A stretch of DNA of 64,000 nucleotides from Pulveribacter suum (GCF_003013695.1 NZ_CP027792.1:2190501-2254500), one strand, 5' to 3'. Numbered from the stretch's first letter, positions 16,167-26,247 are shown. Notes: generated from the sequence alone by a model not told the origin. Numbers and translations: made by a program.

Positions 16167-17945
16167 ATGACATTTGACGAACTGAAGCTCTCGCCGGCCA
16201 TTTTGCGGGCCGTGCAGGAACAGGGCTATGACAGCCCTACCCCCATCCAGGCCCAGGCCATTCCTGCCGTGCTGGCAGGCCACGACCTGCTGGCCGGCGC
16301 GCAGACCGGCACCGGCAAGACGGCCGCCTTCACGCTGCCCCTGCTGCAGCGCCTGGAAGCGGGCAACCCCGCCACCAGCCGCTTCGGCGGCCGCGGCGTG
16401 CGCGCTCTGGTGCTGACCCCCACGCGCGAATTGGCCGCCCAGGTCGAAGAATCCGTGCGCGGCTACGGCAAGCACCTGGACATCAAGTCCACCGTGATCT
16501 TCGGCGGTGTGGGCATGAACCCCCAGATCGACCGCATCAAGCGCGGCGTGGACATCCTGGTGGCAACGCCCGGGCGCCTGCTGGACCTGCAGCAGCAGGG
16601 CTTCCTGGACCTGTCCACCGTCGAGGTGCTGGTGCTGGACGAAGCCGACCGCATGCTGGACATGGGCTTCATCCACGACGTGAAGAAGATCCTCGCCCTG
16701 CTGCCTTCGTCCAAACAGAGCCTGCTGTTTTCTGCCACGTTCAGCGACGAGATCCGCGAGCTGGCCAGCGGCCTGCTCAAGAACCCGCAAAGCATCCAGG
16801 TCACCCCGCGCAACACCACGGTGCAGCGCATCAGCCAGGTCATCCACCCGGTGGGCCGCGGCAAGAAAAAGCAGGTGCTTCTGCACATCATCCAGCAGCA
16901 CGACTGGAGCCAGGTGCTGGTGTTCACGCGCACCAAGTTCGGTGCCAACAACGTGGCCGACTACCTGACCAAGAACGGCGTGACGGCCATGGCGCTGCAC
17001 GGCAACAAGAGCCAGAGCGCCCGTACCCAGGCGCTGGAAGGCTTCAAGACCGGCCAGATCCGCGCCCTGGTGGCCACCGACATTGCCGCGCGCGGCATCG
17101 ACATCGACGACCTGCCGCACGTCGTCAACTACGAGATCCCCAACGTCTCCGAGGACTATGTGCACCGCATCGGCCGCACCGGCCGCGCCGGGCGCGAGGG
17201 CCACGCCGTGAGCCTGGTCTGCATGGACGAGGAAGGCTTCATGATGGACATCGAGCGCTTCACCAAGCAGGAGATTCCCGTGCAGGTGATCGATGGCTTC
17301 GGCCCTGACGAGGGCGAGCAGGCCGAGCCCATCGCCATGGGTCGCCAGACCATCTGGGGCGGCGCTGGCAAGCCACCGGGGCGCGACGTGATGCAGGCGG
17401 CTGCCAAGGCCGCACGCCAGGAGATGATGGAGCGCATCCGCACCAACAAGGCAGCCACGGGCGCCGGGGGTGGCCAGCGCGGCCGCCAAGGTGGCGCCGA
17501 AGGCGGCCAGTCCCGCAAGGAAGGCGCCGAGGGCGGTGGCCGCGGCCGGCATGGCGGCGCCAGCGCCGGCCAGGGCCCCCGCCCGGCCGGCCGCGCCCCG
17601 CAGCCGCAGCAAAACGCGGGCGGCGCACGCCGCCGCAGCGGTGGCGGCGGTGGCGGTACCGGTGGCGGCATGGCTGGCAGCGGTGGTGCTACCGGTGGTG
17701 GCCAGCGTCGTCATGACGACAGCCAGCCGCGCGGCGAAAACGCCCACATGCTGACCCAGACCGGTCACTCGCTCATGCCCCGGCGCCCCGGTGGCGGCGG
17801 CCAGCCCGACCCCATGCGCACCAACGTGGACATGATGGCCGGCAGCGGCCGCCGTGGCGGTGGCTATCGCAATGGCGGCGGCGGCGGTGGTGGTGGCGGC
17901 GGCTCGCGCGGGCCGCGCGGCGGTGGCGGCGGTTACGGCCGCTGA
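16167..17945 (+). CDS. rhlE: DEAD-box ATP-dependent RNA helicase, RhlE type
   Basis: A 592-residue RNA helicase with all core motifs: Q motif GYDSPTPIQ, motif I AQTGTGKT, Ia [29 protein letters not shown] in [20 protein letters not shown], and [13 protein letters not shown]. The helicase core spans about 1-370. The rest is a long Gly/Arg/Gln-rich tail with low complexity, ending in poly-Gly stretches, which usually aids RNA binding. RhlE proteins help ribosome assembly and RNA turnover, especially in the cold. The ATG at 16167 is taken because the Q motif follows directly. Confidence 0.9.
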   Translation: MTFDELKLSPAILRAVQEQGYDSPTPIQAQAIPAVLAGHDLLAGAQTGTGKTAAFTLPLLQRLEAGNPATSRFGGRGVRALVLTPTRELAAQVEESVRGYGKHLDIKSTVIFGGVGMNPQIDRIKRGVDILVATPGRLLDLQQQGFLDLSTVEVLVLDEADRMLDMGFIHDVKKILALLPSSKQSLLFSATFSDEIRELASGLLKNPQSIQVTPRNTTVQRISQVIHPVGRGKKKQVLLHIIQQHDWSQVLVFTRTKFGANNVADYLTKNGVTAMALHGNKSQSARTQALEGFKTGQIRALVATDIAARGIDIDDLPHVVNYEIPNVSEDYVHRIGRTGRAGREGHAVSLVCMDEEGFMMDIERFTKQEIPVQVIDGFGPDEGEQAEPIAMGRQTIWGGAGKPPGRDVMQAAAKAARQEMMERIRTNKAATGAGGGQRGRQGGAEGGQSRKEGAEGGGRGRHGGASAGQGPRPAGRAPQPQQNAGGARRRSGGGGGGTGGGMAGSGGATGGGQRRHDDSQPRGENAHMLTQTGHSLMPRRPGGGGQPDPMRTNVDMMAGSGRRGGGYRNGGGGGGGGGGSRGPRGGGGGYGR

Positions 17946-17977
17946 CGCGCTGGCAGGCTCGCCCTGCACAGGCTCTG

Positions 17978-18002
17978 AGCCCGGCTTGCGCCGGGCTTTT
18001 TT
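17978..18002 (+). terminator. Rho-independent terminator after rhlE
   Basis: Stem AGCCCGGC with GCCGGGCT around a TTGC loop, followed by a run of T. Placed just after the rhlE stop. Confidence 0.9.
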
Positions 18003-18066
18003 CTGGCACTGACTCGCGCCCGCAGCCGGCTAATATCGGCCCAGGAAACACTCAAGCTCGCCCCCC

Positions 18067-19854
18067 ATGATGAACCAGACCCTCACGGGCCGCCGTGCAG
18101 CCGCGCCCGCCCGTCCCCTGCTGCGCGCGGCGCGCCTGCCCTTGCTGGCGCTGTCGGCCCTGGTGCTGGCCGCCTGCTCCAGCACGCCGCTGCCGCCCTG
18201 GCCCTCGCAGACCGCCGAGACCGGCACGCCGCGGCAGGGCCGGGTGGTGCCGCCGCCGCTGGGCACGGCCGGCCCGCGCGATGCGGCCCCGCCTTCGGCT
18301 GTCACCGTGACGCCCGTGGAGCCCGCACCCACCTTGTCCACCCAGGCCGCGCCCGCGCCGCTGTCGGCCGTGGAGGCGCGCTTTGCCGACCCTTCCGGTC
18401 GCTATGACACGCCCGGCCTGGCCGAAGGCCGCCGCGCCTTTACCACCAATGCCGAGCTGGCCCAGTGGCTGGGCCGCCTGGGTGCGGCCGCGCCCGGCGG
18501 GCATACCAAGGCGCAGGTCCTGAACTTCGGCCGCTCGCAGCGCGGCACGCCGCTGCCGGCCTTGGTGCTGACCCGCGCCGGCGGCACCGACGTGGCCGCG
18601 CTGGAGGCCAGCGGCCGGCCCACCGTGCTGCTGATGGGCCAGCAACACGGCGACGAGCCGGCCAGCGCCGAGGCCCTGCTGATCATGGCGCGCGAGCTGG
18701 CCCCAGGCGGCCTGCTGGAGCCCATGCTGGACGCCATCAACGTCATCGTCGTGCCGCGCGCCAATCCCGATGGCGCCGAGTCCGGGCAGCACCTGACGGC
18801 CAGCGGCACCGACCTGGACCAGGACCACCTGGCACTGCGCACGCCCGAGGCCCAGGCGCTGGCGCGGCTGGTGCGCAACTACCGGCCGATTGCCATCATC
18901 GACGCGCACGAATACCCGGTGCACAGCCTGCTGGCCGAGCGCGCCGGCGTGCTGCCGCGCGCCGACCTGCTGCTGCAGCGGGCCACGACGGCCAACCTGC
19001 CGGAGTTCATGACCAAGGCTGCGATGGAGTGGTACCACGACCCCATGGTGAAGGCGCTGACCGGTGCCGGGCTCACGCAGGACTGGTACTTCACGCCGGA
19101 GCAGACCGATGGCGGCGCCCTGCGCCTGGCCATGGGGAGCACGGCTGCCGACAGCGCGCGCAACGTCAACGGGCTGAAGAATGCCGTCAGCCTGCGCATC
19201 GACAGCCGCGGCGCTGACCTGGACCGCAGCCAGATCCAGCGGCGCGTGCACGCGCACGTCACTGCGCTGACCAGCGCGCTGCGCAGCACGGTGGAAAAAG
19301 CCGCCAGCCTGGAGTCGGTGCGCTCGTATGAGGCGCGCGAGATTGCGTCGCAGGCCTGCCGGGGCGACCTGGTGGTGCGCGCGCAGGGCACGCCGCTGCA
19401 GCGCGAGCTGATCGGCATCGACCCGCAGACCGGCGCCGACCGGCCGCTGCACCTGCAGTGGGACTCGACCCTGCAGCTGCAGACCACGTTGCGCCGCGCC
19501 CGCCCTTGCGGCTACTGGCTGGCCGCCAGCGCCGGCGACGCCGTGCAGCGCCTGCGCTGGCTGGGCGTGCAGGTGCTGCGCGTGGCCGAGCCCGGGGCGG
19601 TATTGGCCGACCTGTACGAGCAGGCCGGCGGCGAGCGCGGCGAGGGCCTGCAGCTGGCCACGCGGCGCGGCACCATCGACGTGCCCGAGGGCAGCTACTA
19701 CGTGCCCATGAACCAGACCCTGGCCAACCTGGCCGCCGCAGCGCTGGAGCCCGACACCCGCGGCAGCTACTACGCCCACCAGCTGGTGGGCGGCCTGCAG
19801 GATACGGCGCGCGTCATGGCCAACCCGCCGCTGGTCTTTGAGGAGATGGATTGA
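18067..19854 (+). CDS. M14 family carboxypeptidase, predicted lipoprotein
   Basis: A 595-residue protein with an N-terminal signal ending in a lipobox (SALVLAAC, Cys37). After a Pro-rich linker, the M14 peptidase domain begins near residue 130. The zinc-binding HGDE is at His194-Glu197 (GQQHGDEPA), with RANPDGAES and the third ligand His in IIDAHEYP. Predicted to be anchored in the envelope, where it may trim peptidoglycan or other peptides; the substrate is unknown. An in-frame Met one codon later is an alternative start. Confidence 0.85.
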   Translation: MMNQTLTGRRAAAPARPLLRAARLPLLALSALVLAACSSTPLPPWPSQTAETGTPRQGRVVPPPLGTAGPRDAAPPSAVTVTPVEPAPTLSTQAAPAPLSAVEARFADPSGRYDTPGLAEGRRAFTTNAELAQWLGRLGAAAPGGHTKAQVLNFGRSQRGTPLPALVLTRAGGTDVAALEASGRPTVLLMGQQHGDEPASAEALLIMARELAPGGLLEPMLDAINVIVVPRANPDGAESGQHLTASGTDLDQDHLALRTPEAQALARLVRNYRPIAIIDAHEYPVHSLLAERAGVLPRADLLLQRATTANLPEFMTKAAMEWYHDPMVKALTGAGLTQDWYFTPEQTDGGALRLAMGSTAADSARNVNGLKNAVSLRIDSRGADLDRSQIQRRVHAHVTALTSALRSTVEKAASLESVRSYEAREIASQACRGDLVVRAQGTPLQRELIGIDPQTGADRPLHLQWDSTLQLQTTLRRARPCGYWLAASAGDAVQRLRWLGVQVLRVAEPGAVLADLYEQAGGERGEGLQLATRRGTIDVPEGSYYVPMNQTLANLAAAALEPDTRGSYYAHQLVGGLQDTARVMANPPLVFEEMD

Positions 19855-19865
19855 GTGAAAAGCCC

Positions 19866-19899
19866 CAGCAGCTATTGATTCGATAGCTGCTGCCGCTTT
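19866..19899. repeat. Dispersed palindromic repeat, copy 5
   Basis: Contains CAGCAGCTATTGATTCGATAG followed directly by CTGCTGCCGCTTT, giving two inward-facing AGCTAT half-sites. Lies between the M14 gene and the convergent dehydrogenase gene. Confidence 0.65.
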
Positions 19900-19956
19900 A
19901 TCCATGCGGGCTGGAGTCGGATTTGACTACAAGTGCGCCCCGCCCTGCGACCCGCC

Positions 19957-20850
19957 TCAGGGCACCTTGTGCACGGCCTGCAGCTGCGCCACCAGCTCGG
20001 GCACCAGCGCATCGGCGCCGCCCTGCTCCACCGCCCGGCCAAAGGTGGCCTGCACGGCCTGGGCAATGGTGAGCGCGGCCTGCCCGTCCTGCGCCATGGC
20101 GGTGTAGTAGCCCATGTCCTTCAGGGCGTTGCCCATGGCAAAGCGCAGCCCCGAAGCATCCTGCGCCAGCAGGTAGGGCCGCAGGCGCTCCAGCGCGACG
20201 CCAGCGCCGCCACCCTGGGCCAGCACGTCCACGAAGACCTCAGGTGCCACGCCTCCGCCCACAGCGCAGGCGGCAGCCTCGGCGATCAGCGCCACGCTGC
20301 CCAGCGACACATAGTTGTGCAGCAGCTTCATGCGGTGGCCCGTGCCGGCGGCGCCGGTGTGGGTGATGTTCTCGGCGAAGCATTCCAGCAGGGGCCGGCA
20401 ACGGGCCAGCACCTGTGCATCGCCCCCCACCAGCAGATTCAGCCGGCCCTCGCGCGCCTCGCGCGGGGTGCGCGTCATGGGCGCGTCCAGAAACTGCACG
20501 CCCGCCGCCTGGCAGGCCTGCGCCACCCGCTCGGTGGACGACGGGATGGCGGTGGAGCAGTCCACCACCACCGCGCCGGCCGGCAGCGCGGCCAGTGCGC
20601 CCTGCGCGCCCAGCAGCACGGCCTCCACCTGCGGCGAGCCGGTCACGCACAGGATCAGCACGTCGCACTGGCGCGCCAGCGACTGCACGTTGGCGGCGGT
20701 GGCCACACCCAGCGCCAGCAGCTCGCCCAGCGGCTGGTTGCCCGGGTGCTCCAGCACGGTCAGCAGCTGGCCCTTGCGGACCAGGCTCAGGGCAATGCCG
20801 TGGCCCATCAGGCCGACGCCGACGAGGCCGATGCGGGGAGAGGTGCTCAT
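19957..20850 (-). CDS. NAD(P)-dependent oxidoreductase, 3-hydroxyisobutyrate dehydrogenase family
   Basis: A 297-residue beta-hydroxyacid dehydrogenase. A Rossmann fold starts at residue 5 (RIGLVGVGLMGHGIAL), the substrate-binding TRTPREAREGRLNLLVGG block lies at about 125-145, and the catalytic Lys is in GHRMKLLHNY. Family members oxidise 3-hydroxyisobutyrate, tartronate semialdehyde or similar acids with NAD(P). The ATG at 20850 is chosen; the frame continues upstream into the methyltransferase gene and is a shadow there. Confidence 0.85.
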   Translation of the reverse strand: MSTSPRIGLVGVGLMGHGIALSLVRKGQLLTVLEHPGNQPLGELLALGVATAANVQSLARQCDVLILCVTGSPQVEAVLLGAQGALAALPAGAVVVDCSTAIPSSTERVAQACQAAGVQFLDAPMTRTPREAREGRLNLLVGGDAQVLARCRPLLECFAENITHTGAAGTGHRMKLLHNYVSLGSVALIAEAAACAVGGGVAPEVFVDVLAQGGGAGVALERLRPYLLAQDASGLRFAMGNALKDMGYYTAMAQDGQAALTIAQAVQATFGRAVEQGGADALVPELVAQLQAVHKVP

Positions 20851-20897
20851 GGGACAGGTCTGGTTGAGGTGAGGTCGTAAGGCGGATTGTGCGGCTC

Positions 20898-21845
20898 TCA
20901 AGCCGGCTGGCGATAGGCCAGCACCTTCAGCGCCCGGTCTGCGTCCACATCGGCAAACGCCGGCGGGTTGGGCACGCGGGCCACGAACGCCAGCCCCGGC
21001 GCCGCCAGGCTCACCTGCTCGCGCAGGAAGGACTCGCCCAGCTCCGGCGCGTTCAGGCACAGCAGCGCATGGCCGCCCGGGGTCAGCAGGTCCGGCAGGC
21101 GGCGCAGGATGCGGGCGTAATCCTTGGTGGCGACGAAACTGCCCTTTTGGTAGCTGGGCGGGTCGGCGATCACCAGGTCGTACGGCCCGCCGCGGGTGAT
21201 CTTGCCCCACGTGCTGAAGATGTCGTGGGCCAAAAAGCTGGCGCCCGCCAGTCCGTTCAGGCCATGGTTTTGCTGCCCCGTGGCCATCGCCCCGCGGCCC
21301 ATGTCCACGTTCACCACCTGCGCCGCCCCCGCCTGCAGCGCAGCGACCGAAAACGCACAGGTGTAGGCAAACAGGTTCAGCACCCGCGAGCCGCGCCCCG
21401 TGCGGGCGCGGTGCGCGGCCACATGCGCGCGCACCCAGCGCCGGCCTGCGGCCATGTCCAGAAACAAGCCGTGGTTCTGCCCCTGCAGCACATGCACGCG
21501 CAGGCGCGCGCCGTCTTCGGCGACCACGTGCGGGTCGGGCACGCTGCCGGCCATCAGGCGCGTGTCGCTGCGCCCTTCGATCCGCAGCGCCGCGCCGCGG
21601 TGCTGAAACACCCAGTTCAAAGGCTGGGCAGGCGCGATCTGCTGCCAGCGCGCCTGCAGCGCCGCGCCGATGGCGGCCACCTCGTCATCGGCCGCAGGGG
21701 CAAAGCTGGTAAGCAGGAAGACCGGCGGATAGGCATCGAGCGTCCACTGCTCGCAACCCGGGTGAAGCCCGCCCCGGCCGTGGAAGATGCGGCAGGCATC
21801 GGTGGGCGCAGGCATGGCGGCGATGGCGTAGAGCAGGGCTTGCAT
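20898..21845 (-). CDS. Class I SAM-dependent methyltransferase, RlmI-like
   Basis: A 315-residue methyltransferase. The SAM-binding motif is NLFAYTCAFSVAALQAGA, and the catalytic motif DPPSYQKGSF resembles the DPPSF/Y of 23S rRNA cytosine methyltransferases of the RlmI/YccW group. The N-terminal part (about 1-115) has HGRGGLHPGCEQ and lacks a clear PUA domain, so the exact RNA target is uncertain. The start at 21845 is a choice; an ATG six codons upstream is equally open, and neither has a strong Shine-Dalgarno site. It lies 47 bases before the dehydrogenase start. Confidence 0.75.
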   Translation of the reverse strand: MQALLYAIAAMPAPTDACRIFHGRGGLHPGCEQWTLDAYPPVFLLTSFAPAADDEVAAIGAALQARWQQIAPAQPLNWVFQHRGAALRIEGRSDTRLMAGSVPDPHVVAEDGARLRVHVLQGQNHGLFLDMAAGRRWVRAHVAAHRARTGRGSRVLNLFAYTCAFSVAALQAGAAQVVNVDMGRGAMATGQQNHGLNGLAGASFLAHDIFSTWGKITRGGPYDLVIADPPSYQKGSFVATKDYARILRRLPDLLTPGGHALLCLNAPELGESFLREQVSLAAPGLAFVARVPNPPAFADVDADRALKVLAYRQPA

Positions 21846-21898
21846 GGCGATGGGATACGGCAATCGATCCGAGTGAAATCGGCCTTCGACGCTTGACC

Positions 21899-21937
21899 AT
21901 CAAGCGCGGGCAGCTAGCGAAATAATAGCAGCCGCCC
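21899..21937. repeat. Dispersed palindromic repeat, copy 6
   Basis: Contains ATCAAGCGCGGGCAGCTAGC, then AATAATAGCAGCCGCC, close to the family core. Lies between the methyltransferase start and the glsB gene. Confidence 0.65.
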
Positions 21938-22070
21938 CGGACAGCCTGTGCGCCTGCCCTGCCGGCCAGACAGGCCCGTGGCCGACATGCGCCGGGGACA
22001 AACCTTTTTACAGTAACGCGCGGGTCGGTGCCGCCAGCGCCAGCCCCTTCTCATCTTTTGAAAGGAACCC

Positions 22071-22322
22071 ATGTTCTCCCTTCTCGGAACCATCATCGTC
22101 GGCTTCATCGTGGGGCTGCTGGCCCGCGCCTTGAAGCCGGGCAATGACAAGCTCGGCCTGATCATGACCACCCTGCTGGGCATTGGCGGCGCGCTGCTGG
22201 CGCGCTACATCGGCGTTGCCATGGGCTGGTACACGCCGGAGGCGACCGCGGGCTGGATCGCCTCCATCGTGGGCGCGATCGTGCTGCTGTTCCTCTACGG
22301 GCTGGTCAGGAAGAAGGTGTGA
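22071..22322 (+). CDS. GlsB/YeaQ/YmgE family stress-response membrane protein
   Basis: An 83-residue inner-membrane protein with three hydrophobic segments (LGTIIVGFIVGLLARAL, LIMTTLLGIGGALLARYIG, GWIASIVGAIVLLFLYGLV). The Gly-rich spacing is typical of the GlsB/transglycosylase-associated family. These proteins are linked to envelope stress; the molecular role is unknown. A clear Shine-Dalgarno site (GAAAGGA) precedes the ATG. Confidence 0.85.
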   Translation: MFSLLGTIIVGFIVGLLARALKPGNDKLGLIMTTLLGIGGALLARYIGVAMGWYTPEATAGWIASIVGAIVLLFLYGLVRKKV

Positions 22323-22481
22323 CGCCGGCGGGTGAGGAGCGCCCCTCACTCCCTCCCTTTGCAGCAAGCGGGCGAGGATGGGGTGAGGGCCGCACCGCCG
22401 CGCGCTCATCGTTTCGCGCAGCCCGTCTTATTCCAGGCCCACCGCCTCACGCTTGGTCAAATCGAGCTCCAACGCTGGCCG

Positions 22482-22510
22482 ATCAAGCGCTGACAGCTAT
22501 CAAATTTGAC
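22482..22510. repeat. Dispersed palindromic repeat, copy 7
   Basis: Contains GATCAAGCGCTGACAGCTAT followed by CAAATTTGAC, matching the best-conserved end of the family. Sits just after glsB, before the lpdA terminator. Confidence 0.7.
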
Positions 22511-22527
22511 AATTCCTCTCAACAATG

Positions 22528-22564
22528 AAAAAGGCCGCGCAGCCCTTGCGGGACCTGCGCGGCC
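22528..22564 (-). terminator. Rho-independent terminator of the aceE-aceF-lpdA operon
   Basis: A perfect 10-base stem GGCCGCGCAG/CTGCGCGGCC around a 12-base loop. On the minus strand it is followed by TTTTT. Located 20 bases after the lpdA stop. Confidence 0.9.
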
Positions 22565-22583
22565 GGCTTCGCTTCAATAGCGC

Positions 22584-24431
22584 CTACTTGCGCTGCGGCG
22601 GCACGTCCGTGCAGCTGCCGTGCGCCACCTCGGCCGCCATGCCGATGCTCTCGCCCAGCGTGGGGTGCGGGTGGATGGTCTTGCCGATGTCCACGCTGTC
22701 CGCACCCATCTCGATGGCCAGGGCGATCTCGCCGATCATGTCGCCGGCGTGCATGCCGACGATGCCGCCGCCCAGGATGCGGCCATGGCCGTGCGCCTCG
22801 GGCGAGTCGTCGAACAGCAGCTTGGTGAAGCCCTCGTCGCGGCCGTTGGCAATCGCCCGGCCCGACGCTGCCCAGGGGAACAGGCCCTTCTTGACTTTGA
22901 TGCCCTGCGCCTTGGCCTGCTCCTCGGTCAGGCCCACCCAGGCGATCTCGGGGTCGGTATAAGCCACGCTGGGGATCACGCGGGCGTTGAAGGCGGCCGC
23001 CGCCAGTTCCTGGTTGCCCTGCAGTTCGCCGGCGATGACTTCCGCCGCCACGTGCGCCTCATGCACCGCCTTGTGCGCCAGCATGGGCTGGCCGACGATG
23101 TCGCCGATGGCGAAGATGTGCGGCACGTTGGTGCGCATCTGGATGTCCACGTCGATGAAGCCGCGGTCCGTGACGGCAACCCCCGCTTTTTCAGCGGCGA
23201 TCTTCTTGCCATTGGGCGTGCGGCCCACGGCCTGCAGCACCAGGTCGTACACCTGCGGCTCGGGGGCGCTGCCGCCCTCTTCCTCCGGCGCAAAGCTGAC
23301 CTTGATGCCTTCCGGCGTGGCCTCGGCGCCTACCGTCTTGGTCTTCAGCATGACGTTGTCGAAGCGGTGGGCATTCATCTTCTGCCAGACCTTGACCAGG
23401 TCGCGGTCGGCGCCCTGCATCAGGCCGTCCAGCATCTCGACCACGTCCAGCCGCGCGCCGAGTGTGGAATACACCGTGCCCATCTCCAGGCCGATGATGC
23501 CGCCGCCCAGGATCAGCATGCGCTTGGGAACCTCCTTGAGCGCCAGGGCGCCGGTGGAGTCCACGACGCGCGGGTCGTCGGGCATGAAGGGCAGGCGCAC
23601 GGCCTGCGAGCCGGCGGCGATGATGGCGCGCTGGAAAGCTATCGTCTTCTTGCCGCCCGCCCTGTCCTGGCCGTCGCCGCTGGTTTCCTCCACCTCCAGG
23701 TGGTTGGCCCCCACGAAGCTGCCGTAGCCGCGCACGGTGGTCACCTTGCGCATCTTGGCCATCTGGGCCAGGCCGCCGGTCAGCTTGCCGACGACCTTGT
23801 CCTTGTGCCCGCGCAGTGTGTCGATGTTCACCTGTGGCGCACCGAAGTCGATGCCCGCGGCCTTCAGGTGGCTGACCTCGTCCATCACGGCCGCCACATG
23901 CAGCAGCGCCTTGGACGGGATGCAGCCCACGTTCAGGCACACGCCGCCCAGCGTGGCGTAGCGCTCGACCAGAACCACCTTGAGCCCCAGATCGGCGGCG
24001 CGGAAGGCGGCCGAGTAGCCGCCGGGGCCGCCGCCCAACACCAGCACGTCGCACTCCAGGTCGGCGCTGCCGGAAAAGCGGGATGCTTCTGCTTCAGGAG
24101 CTGCTGGCGCTTGCGCAGCGGGCGCTGGAGCCTGTTTTGGCTCTGAAGGCGCAGCGGCGGGCGCCGACGCGGGCGCCGGCGCCGCGGCCGATTCCTCGGC
24201 CTCCAGCGTCAGCAGCACGCTGCCCTGCCTGACTTTGTCGCCCAGCTTGACCTTCAGCTCCTTGACCTTGCCGGCGTGGCTGGAGGGGATCTCCATGGAG
24301 GCCTTGTCGGACTCCACGGTGACCAGGCTTTGCTCGGCGCGGATGGTGTCGCCGGTCTGGACCAGCACCTCGATCACGGCCACTTCGTCGAAGTCGCCGA
24401 TGTCGGGTACCTGGATATCGATGAGTGCCAT
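22584..24431 (-). CDS. lpdA: Dihydrolipoyl dehydrogenase (E3) with an N-terminal lipoyl domain
   Basis: A 615-residue E3 subunit that reoxidises dihydrolipoyl groups of pyruvate dehydrogenase with NAD+. It has an extra lipoyl domain (residues 2-75, lipoyl-Lys43 in VESDKAS), an Ala/Pro linker, and then the FAD/NAD flavoprotein domain with GGGPGG and the redox pair CLNVGC in [13 protein letters not shown]. The HPTLGES motif near the end carries the catalytic His/Glu pair. Lipoyl-fused E3 is common in beta-proteobacteria. The start at 24431 matches the aceF N-terminus. Part of the linker is made by a copy of the dispersed repeat. Confidence 0.95.
   Translation of the reverse strand: MALIDIQVPDIGDFDEVAVIEVLVQTGDTIRAEQSLVTVESDKASMEIPSSHAGKVKELKVKLGDKVRQGSVLLTLEAEESAAAPAPASAPAAAPSEPKQAPAPAAQAPAAPEAEASRFSGSADLECDVLVLGGGPGGYSAAFRAADLGLKVVLVERYATLGGVCLNVGCIPSKALLHVAAVMDEVSHLKAAGIDFGAPQVNIDTLRGHKDKVVGKLTGGLAQMAKMRKVTTVRGYGSFVGANHLEVEETSGDGQDRAGGKKTIAFQRAIIAAGSQAVRLPFMPDDPRVVDSTGALALKEVPKRMLILGGGIIGLEMGTVYSTLGARLDVVEMLDGLMQGADRDLVKVWQKMNAHRFDNVMLKTKTVGAEATPEGIKVSFAPEEEGGSAPEPQVYDLVLQAVGRTPNGKKIAAEKAGVAVTDRGFIDVDIQMRTNVPHIFAIGDIVGQPMLAHKAVHEAHVAAEVIAGELQGNQELAAAAFNARVIPSVAYTDPEIAWVGLTEEQAKAQGIKVKKGLFPWAASGRAIANGRDEGFTKLLFDDSPEAHGHGRILGGGIVGMHAGDMIGEIALAIEMGADSVDIGKTIHPHPTLGESIGMAAEVAHGSCTDVPPQRK
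24092..24145. repeat. Repeat-derived linker segment of lpdA
   Basis: Contains TCAGGAGCTGCTGGCGCTTG followed by CGCAGCGGGCGCTGGAGCCTG, the same arrangement as in aceF and the dispersed repeats. It encodes the Ala/Pro-rich linker [18 protein letters not shown]. Confidence 0.65.
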
Positions 24432-24488
24432 CTTTTTCCAATCAGTTGGGGACAGGGCAAAACGCTGCTTTGGTCTGTCCCGCAAGGT

Positions 24489-26231
24489 TTAGAGAAGGAT
24501 GCGGCGGTAGTCCGCCAGCACCTGGCCCAGATAGGCGTTGAAGCGCGCGGCGGCGGCGCCGTCGATCACGCGGTGGTCGTACGACAGCGACAGCGGTAGC
24601 ACCAGGCGCGGCACGAACTTCTCCTTGTCCTCGTTCCACACCGGCTTCATGGCGCTCCTGGACAGGCCCAGGATGGCCACCTCCGGCGCGTTGATGATGG
24701 GCGTGAAGTGCGTGCCGCCAATGCCGCCCAGCGACGAGATCGAGAAGCACCCGCCCTGCATGTCGCCCATGCCCAGCTTGCCGTCGCGGGCCTTCTTGGC
24801 CAGCTCGCCCATCTCCTGGCTGATCTGCAGGATGCCCTTTTGGTCGGCGTCCTTGAGCACCGGCACCATCAGGCCGTTCGGCGTATCGGCCGCAAAACCG
24901 ATGTGGTAGTACTGCTTGAAGACCAGCGCGTCGCCGTCCAGCGACGCGTTGAACTCGGGGAATTTTTTCAGGGCTGCCACCACGGCCTTGATGACGAAGG
25001 CCAGCATGGTCACCTTGACCGGGCTCTTGGCCTTTTCGCCTTCCTGGTTGGTCTGCACGCGGAAGGCTTCCAGCGCCGTGATGTCCGCTTCGTCGTTGTT
25101 GGTGACGTGCGGGATCATGACCCAGTTGCGCGACAGGTTGGCGCCGCTGATCTTCTTGATGCGGGACAACTCCTTGCGCTCCACGGGGCCGAACTTGGCG
25201 AAGTCCACCTTGGGCCAGGGCAGCAGGTCCAGCCCGCCGCCTGCGCCCGCGCTGCCCTTGGCCGCGCCGCTGGCCTGGGCCTGGGTCTGCAGGCTGCCGG
25301 CCATGACGGAGCGGGTGAAGGACTGCACGTCCTCCTGCGTGATGCGGCCCTTGATGCCCGTGCCCTTGACCTCGGCCAGGGGCACGCCCAGCTCGCGCGC
25401 GAACTTGCGCACCGACGGGCTGGCGTGCGGCAGGCCGGGCGTGGGCGTGCCGGGCTGGTGGGCCGGCACGGGCTGCGCGGCCTGCGGCGCTGGCGTCTGC
25501 GCTGCGGCAGGCGCCCCGGCAGCCTGGCTTGCAGCCTGCGCGGGCGGCTGCGCCACGGCGGGCGGCGAGACGGCGGGCGACTGCACCTGGGCCGCCGGCG
25601 CGGCGCTGCGGGTGGTCTGGCCCTGCACGATGGCGACCAGGTCGCCGACGTTGAGCTTGTCGCCGATGGCCACGCGCAGCTCCTTGATCACGCCCTCGGC
25701 GGAGGACGGGATCTCCATGGACGCCTTGTCGGATTCCACGGTGAACAGCGACTGCTCCAGCGTCACCGTGTCGCCCACGGCGACCAGCATCTCGATCACG
25801 GCGACGTCCTTGAAGTCGCCGATGTCGGGCACGCGCACCTCCAGCGTTTCGGACGCCGCAGGCGCGGCGGCCGGCTGGGGCGCAGGGGCTGGTGCAGGCG
25901 CCTGTGCAGGCGTGGCACTTGCTCCTTTTTCAGGAGCTGCCGGCGCTTGCTCAGCGGGCGCTTGAGCCTGTTTTGGCTCGGATTGCTCGGCGTCGCCAGA
26001 CTCCAGCGTCACGATGACCGAGCCCTGCTTGATCTTGTCGCCCAGCTGGACTTTCAGCTCCTTGACCACGCCGGTGTGGCTGGAAGGGATCTCCATGGAG
26101 GCCTTGTCGGACTCCACCGTGATCAGCGACTGCTCGGCCTGGACCGTGTCGCCGGGCTGGACCAGCAGCTCGATCACGCCCACTTCGTCGAAATCCCCGA
26201 TGTCCGGGACCTTGATGTCTACCAATGCCAT
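24489..26231 (-). CDS. aceF: Dihydrolipoyllysine acetyltransferase (PDH E2)
   Basis: A 580-residue E2 core subunit that transfers acetyl from lipoyl-lysine to CoA. Two lipoyl domains are present (about 1-78 and 120-200), each with VESDKAS around the lipoylated Lys. An E3/E1-binding domain follows at about 275-310 (SVRKFARELGVPLAEVKGTG), then the acetyltransferase domain with the catalytic SYDHRVIDGA near residue 555. Domains are joined by long Ala/Pro/Gln linkers. It lies 57 bases before lpdA and 16 bases after aceE, in one operon. Confidence 0.95.
   Translation of the reverse strand: MALVDIKVPDIGDFDEVGVIELLVQPGDTVQAEQSLITVESDKASMEIPSSHTGVVKELKVQLGDKIKQGSVIVTLESGDAEQSEPKQAQAPAEQAPAAPEKGASATPAQAPAPAPAPQPAAAPAASETLEVRVPDIGDFKDVAVIEMLVAVGDTVTLEQSLFTVESDKASMEIPSSAEGVIKELRVAIGDKLNVGDLVAIVQGQTTRSAAPAAQVQSPAVSPPAVAQPPAQAASQAAGAPAAAQTPAPQAAQPVPAHQPGTPTPGLPHASPSVRKFARELGVPLAEVKGTGIKGRITQEDVQSFTRSVMAGSLQTQAQASGAAKGSAGAGGGLDLLPWPKVDFAKFGPVERKELSRIKKISGANLSRNWVMIPHVTNNDEADITALEAFRVQTNQEGEKAKSPVKVTMLAFVIKAVVAALKKFPEFNASLDGDALVFKQYYHIGFAADTPNGLMVPVLKDADQKGILQISQEMGELAKKARDGKLGMGDMQGGCFSISSLGGIGGTHFTPIINAPEVAILGLSRSAMKPVWNEDKEKFVPRLVLPLSLSYDHRVIDGAAAARFNAYLGQVLADYRRILL
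25926..25980. repeat. Repeat-derived linker segment of aceF
   Basis: Contains TTCAGGAGCTGCCGGCGCTT followed by GCTCAGCGGGCGCTTGAGCC. It corresponds to the aceF linker peptide SEPKQAQAPAEQAPAAPE and to the intergenic repeat family. Almost the same bases occur in the lpdA linker at 24092. Confidence 0.65.
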
Positions 26232-26247
26232 GTCAGCCTCCCCGTTT

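Noticed and set aside
17640..17942. Repeated GGC/GGT units at the end of rhlE, considered as a CRISPR or structural repeat
   Set aside because: It is the normal poly-Gly/Arg low-complexity tail of an RhlE-type helicase; units are irregular and in frame.
15972..17969. A 665-residue minus-strand frame opposite the helicase
   Set aside because: Its His/Val/Gly-rich composition mirrors the Gly/Arg tail of RhlE and the codon bias of the real gene; no family pattern.
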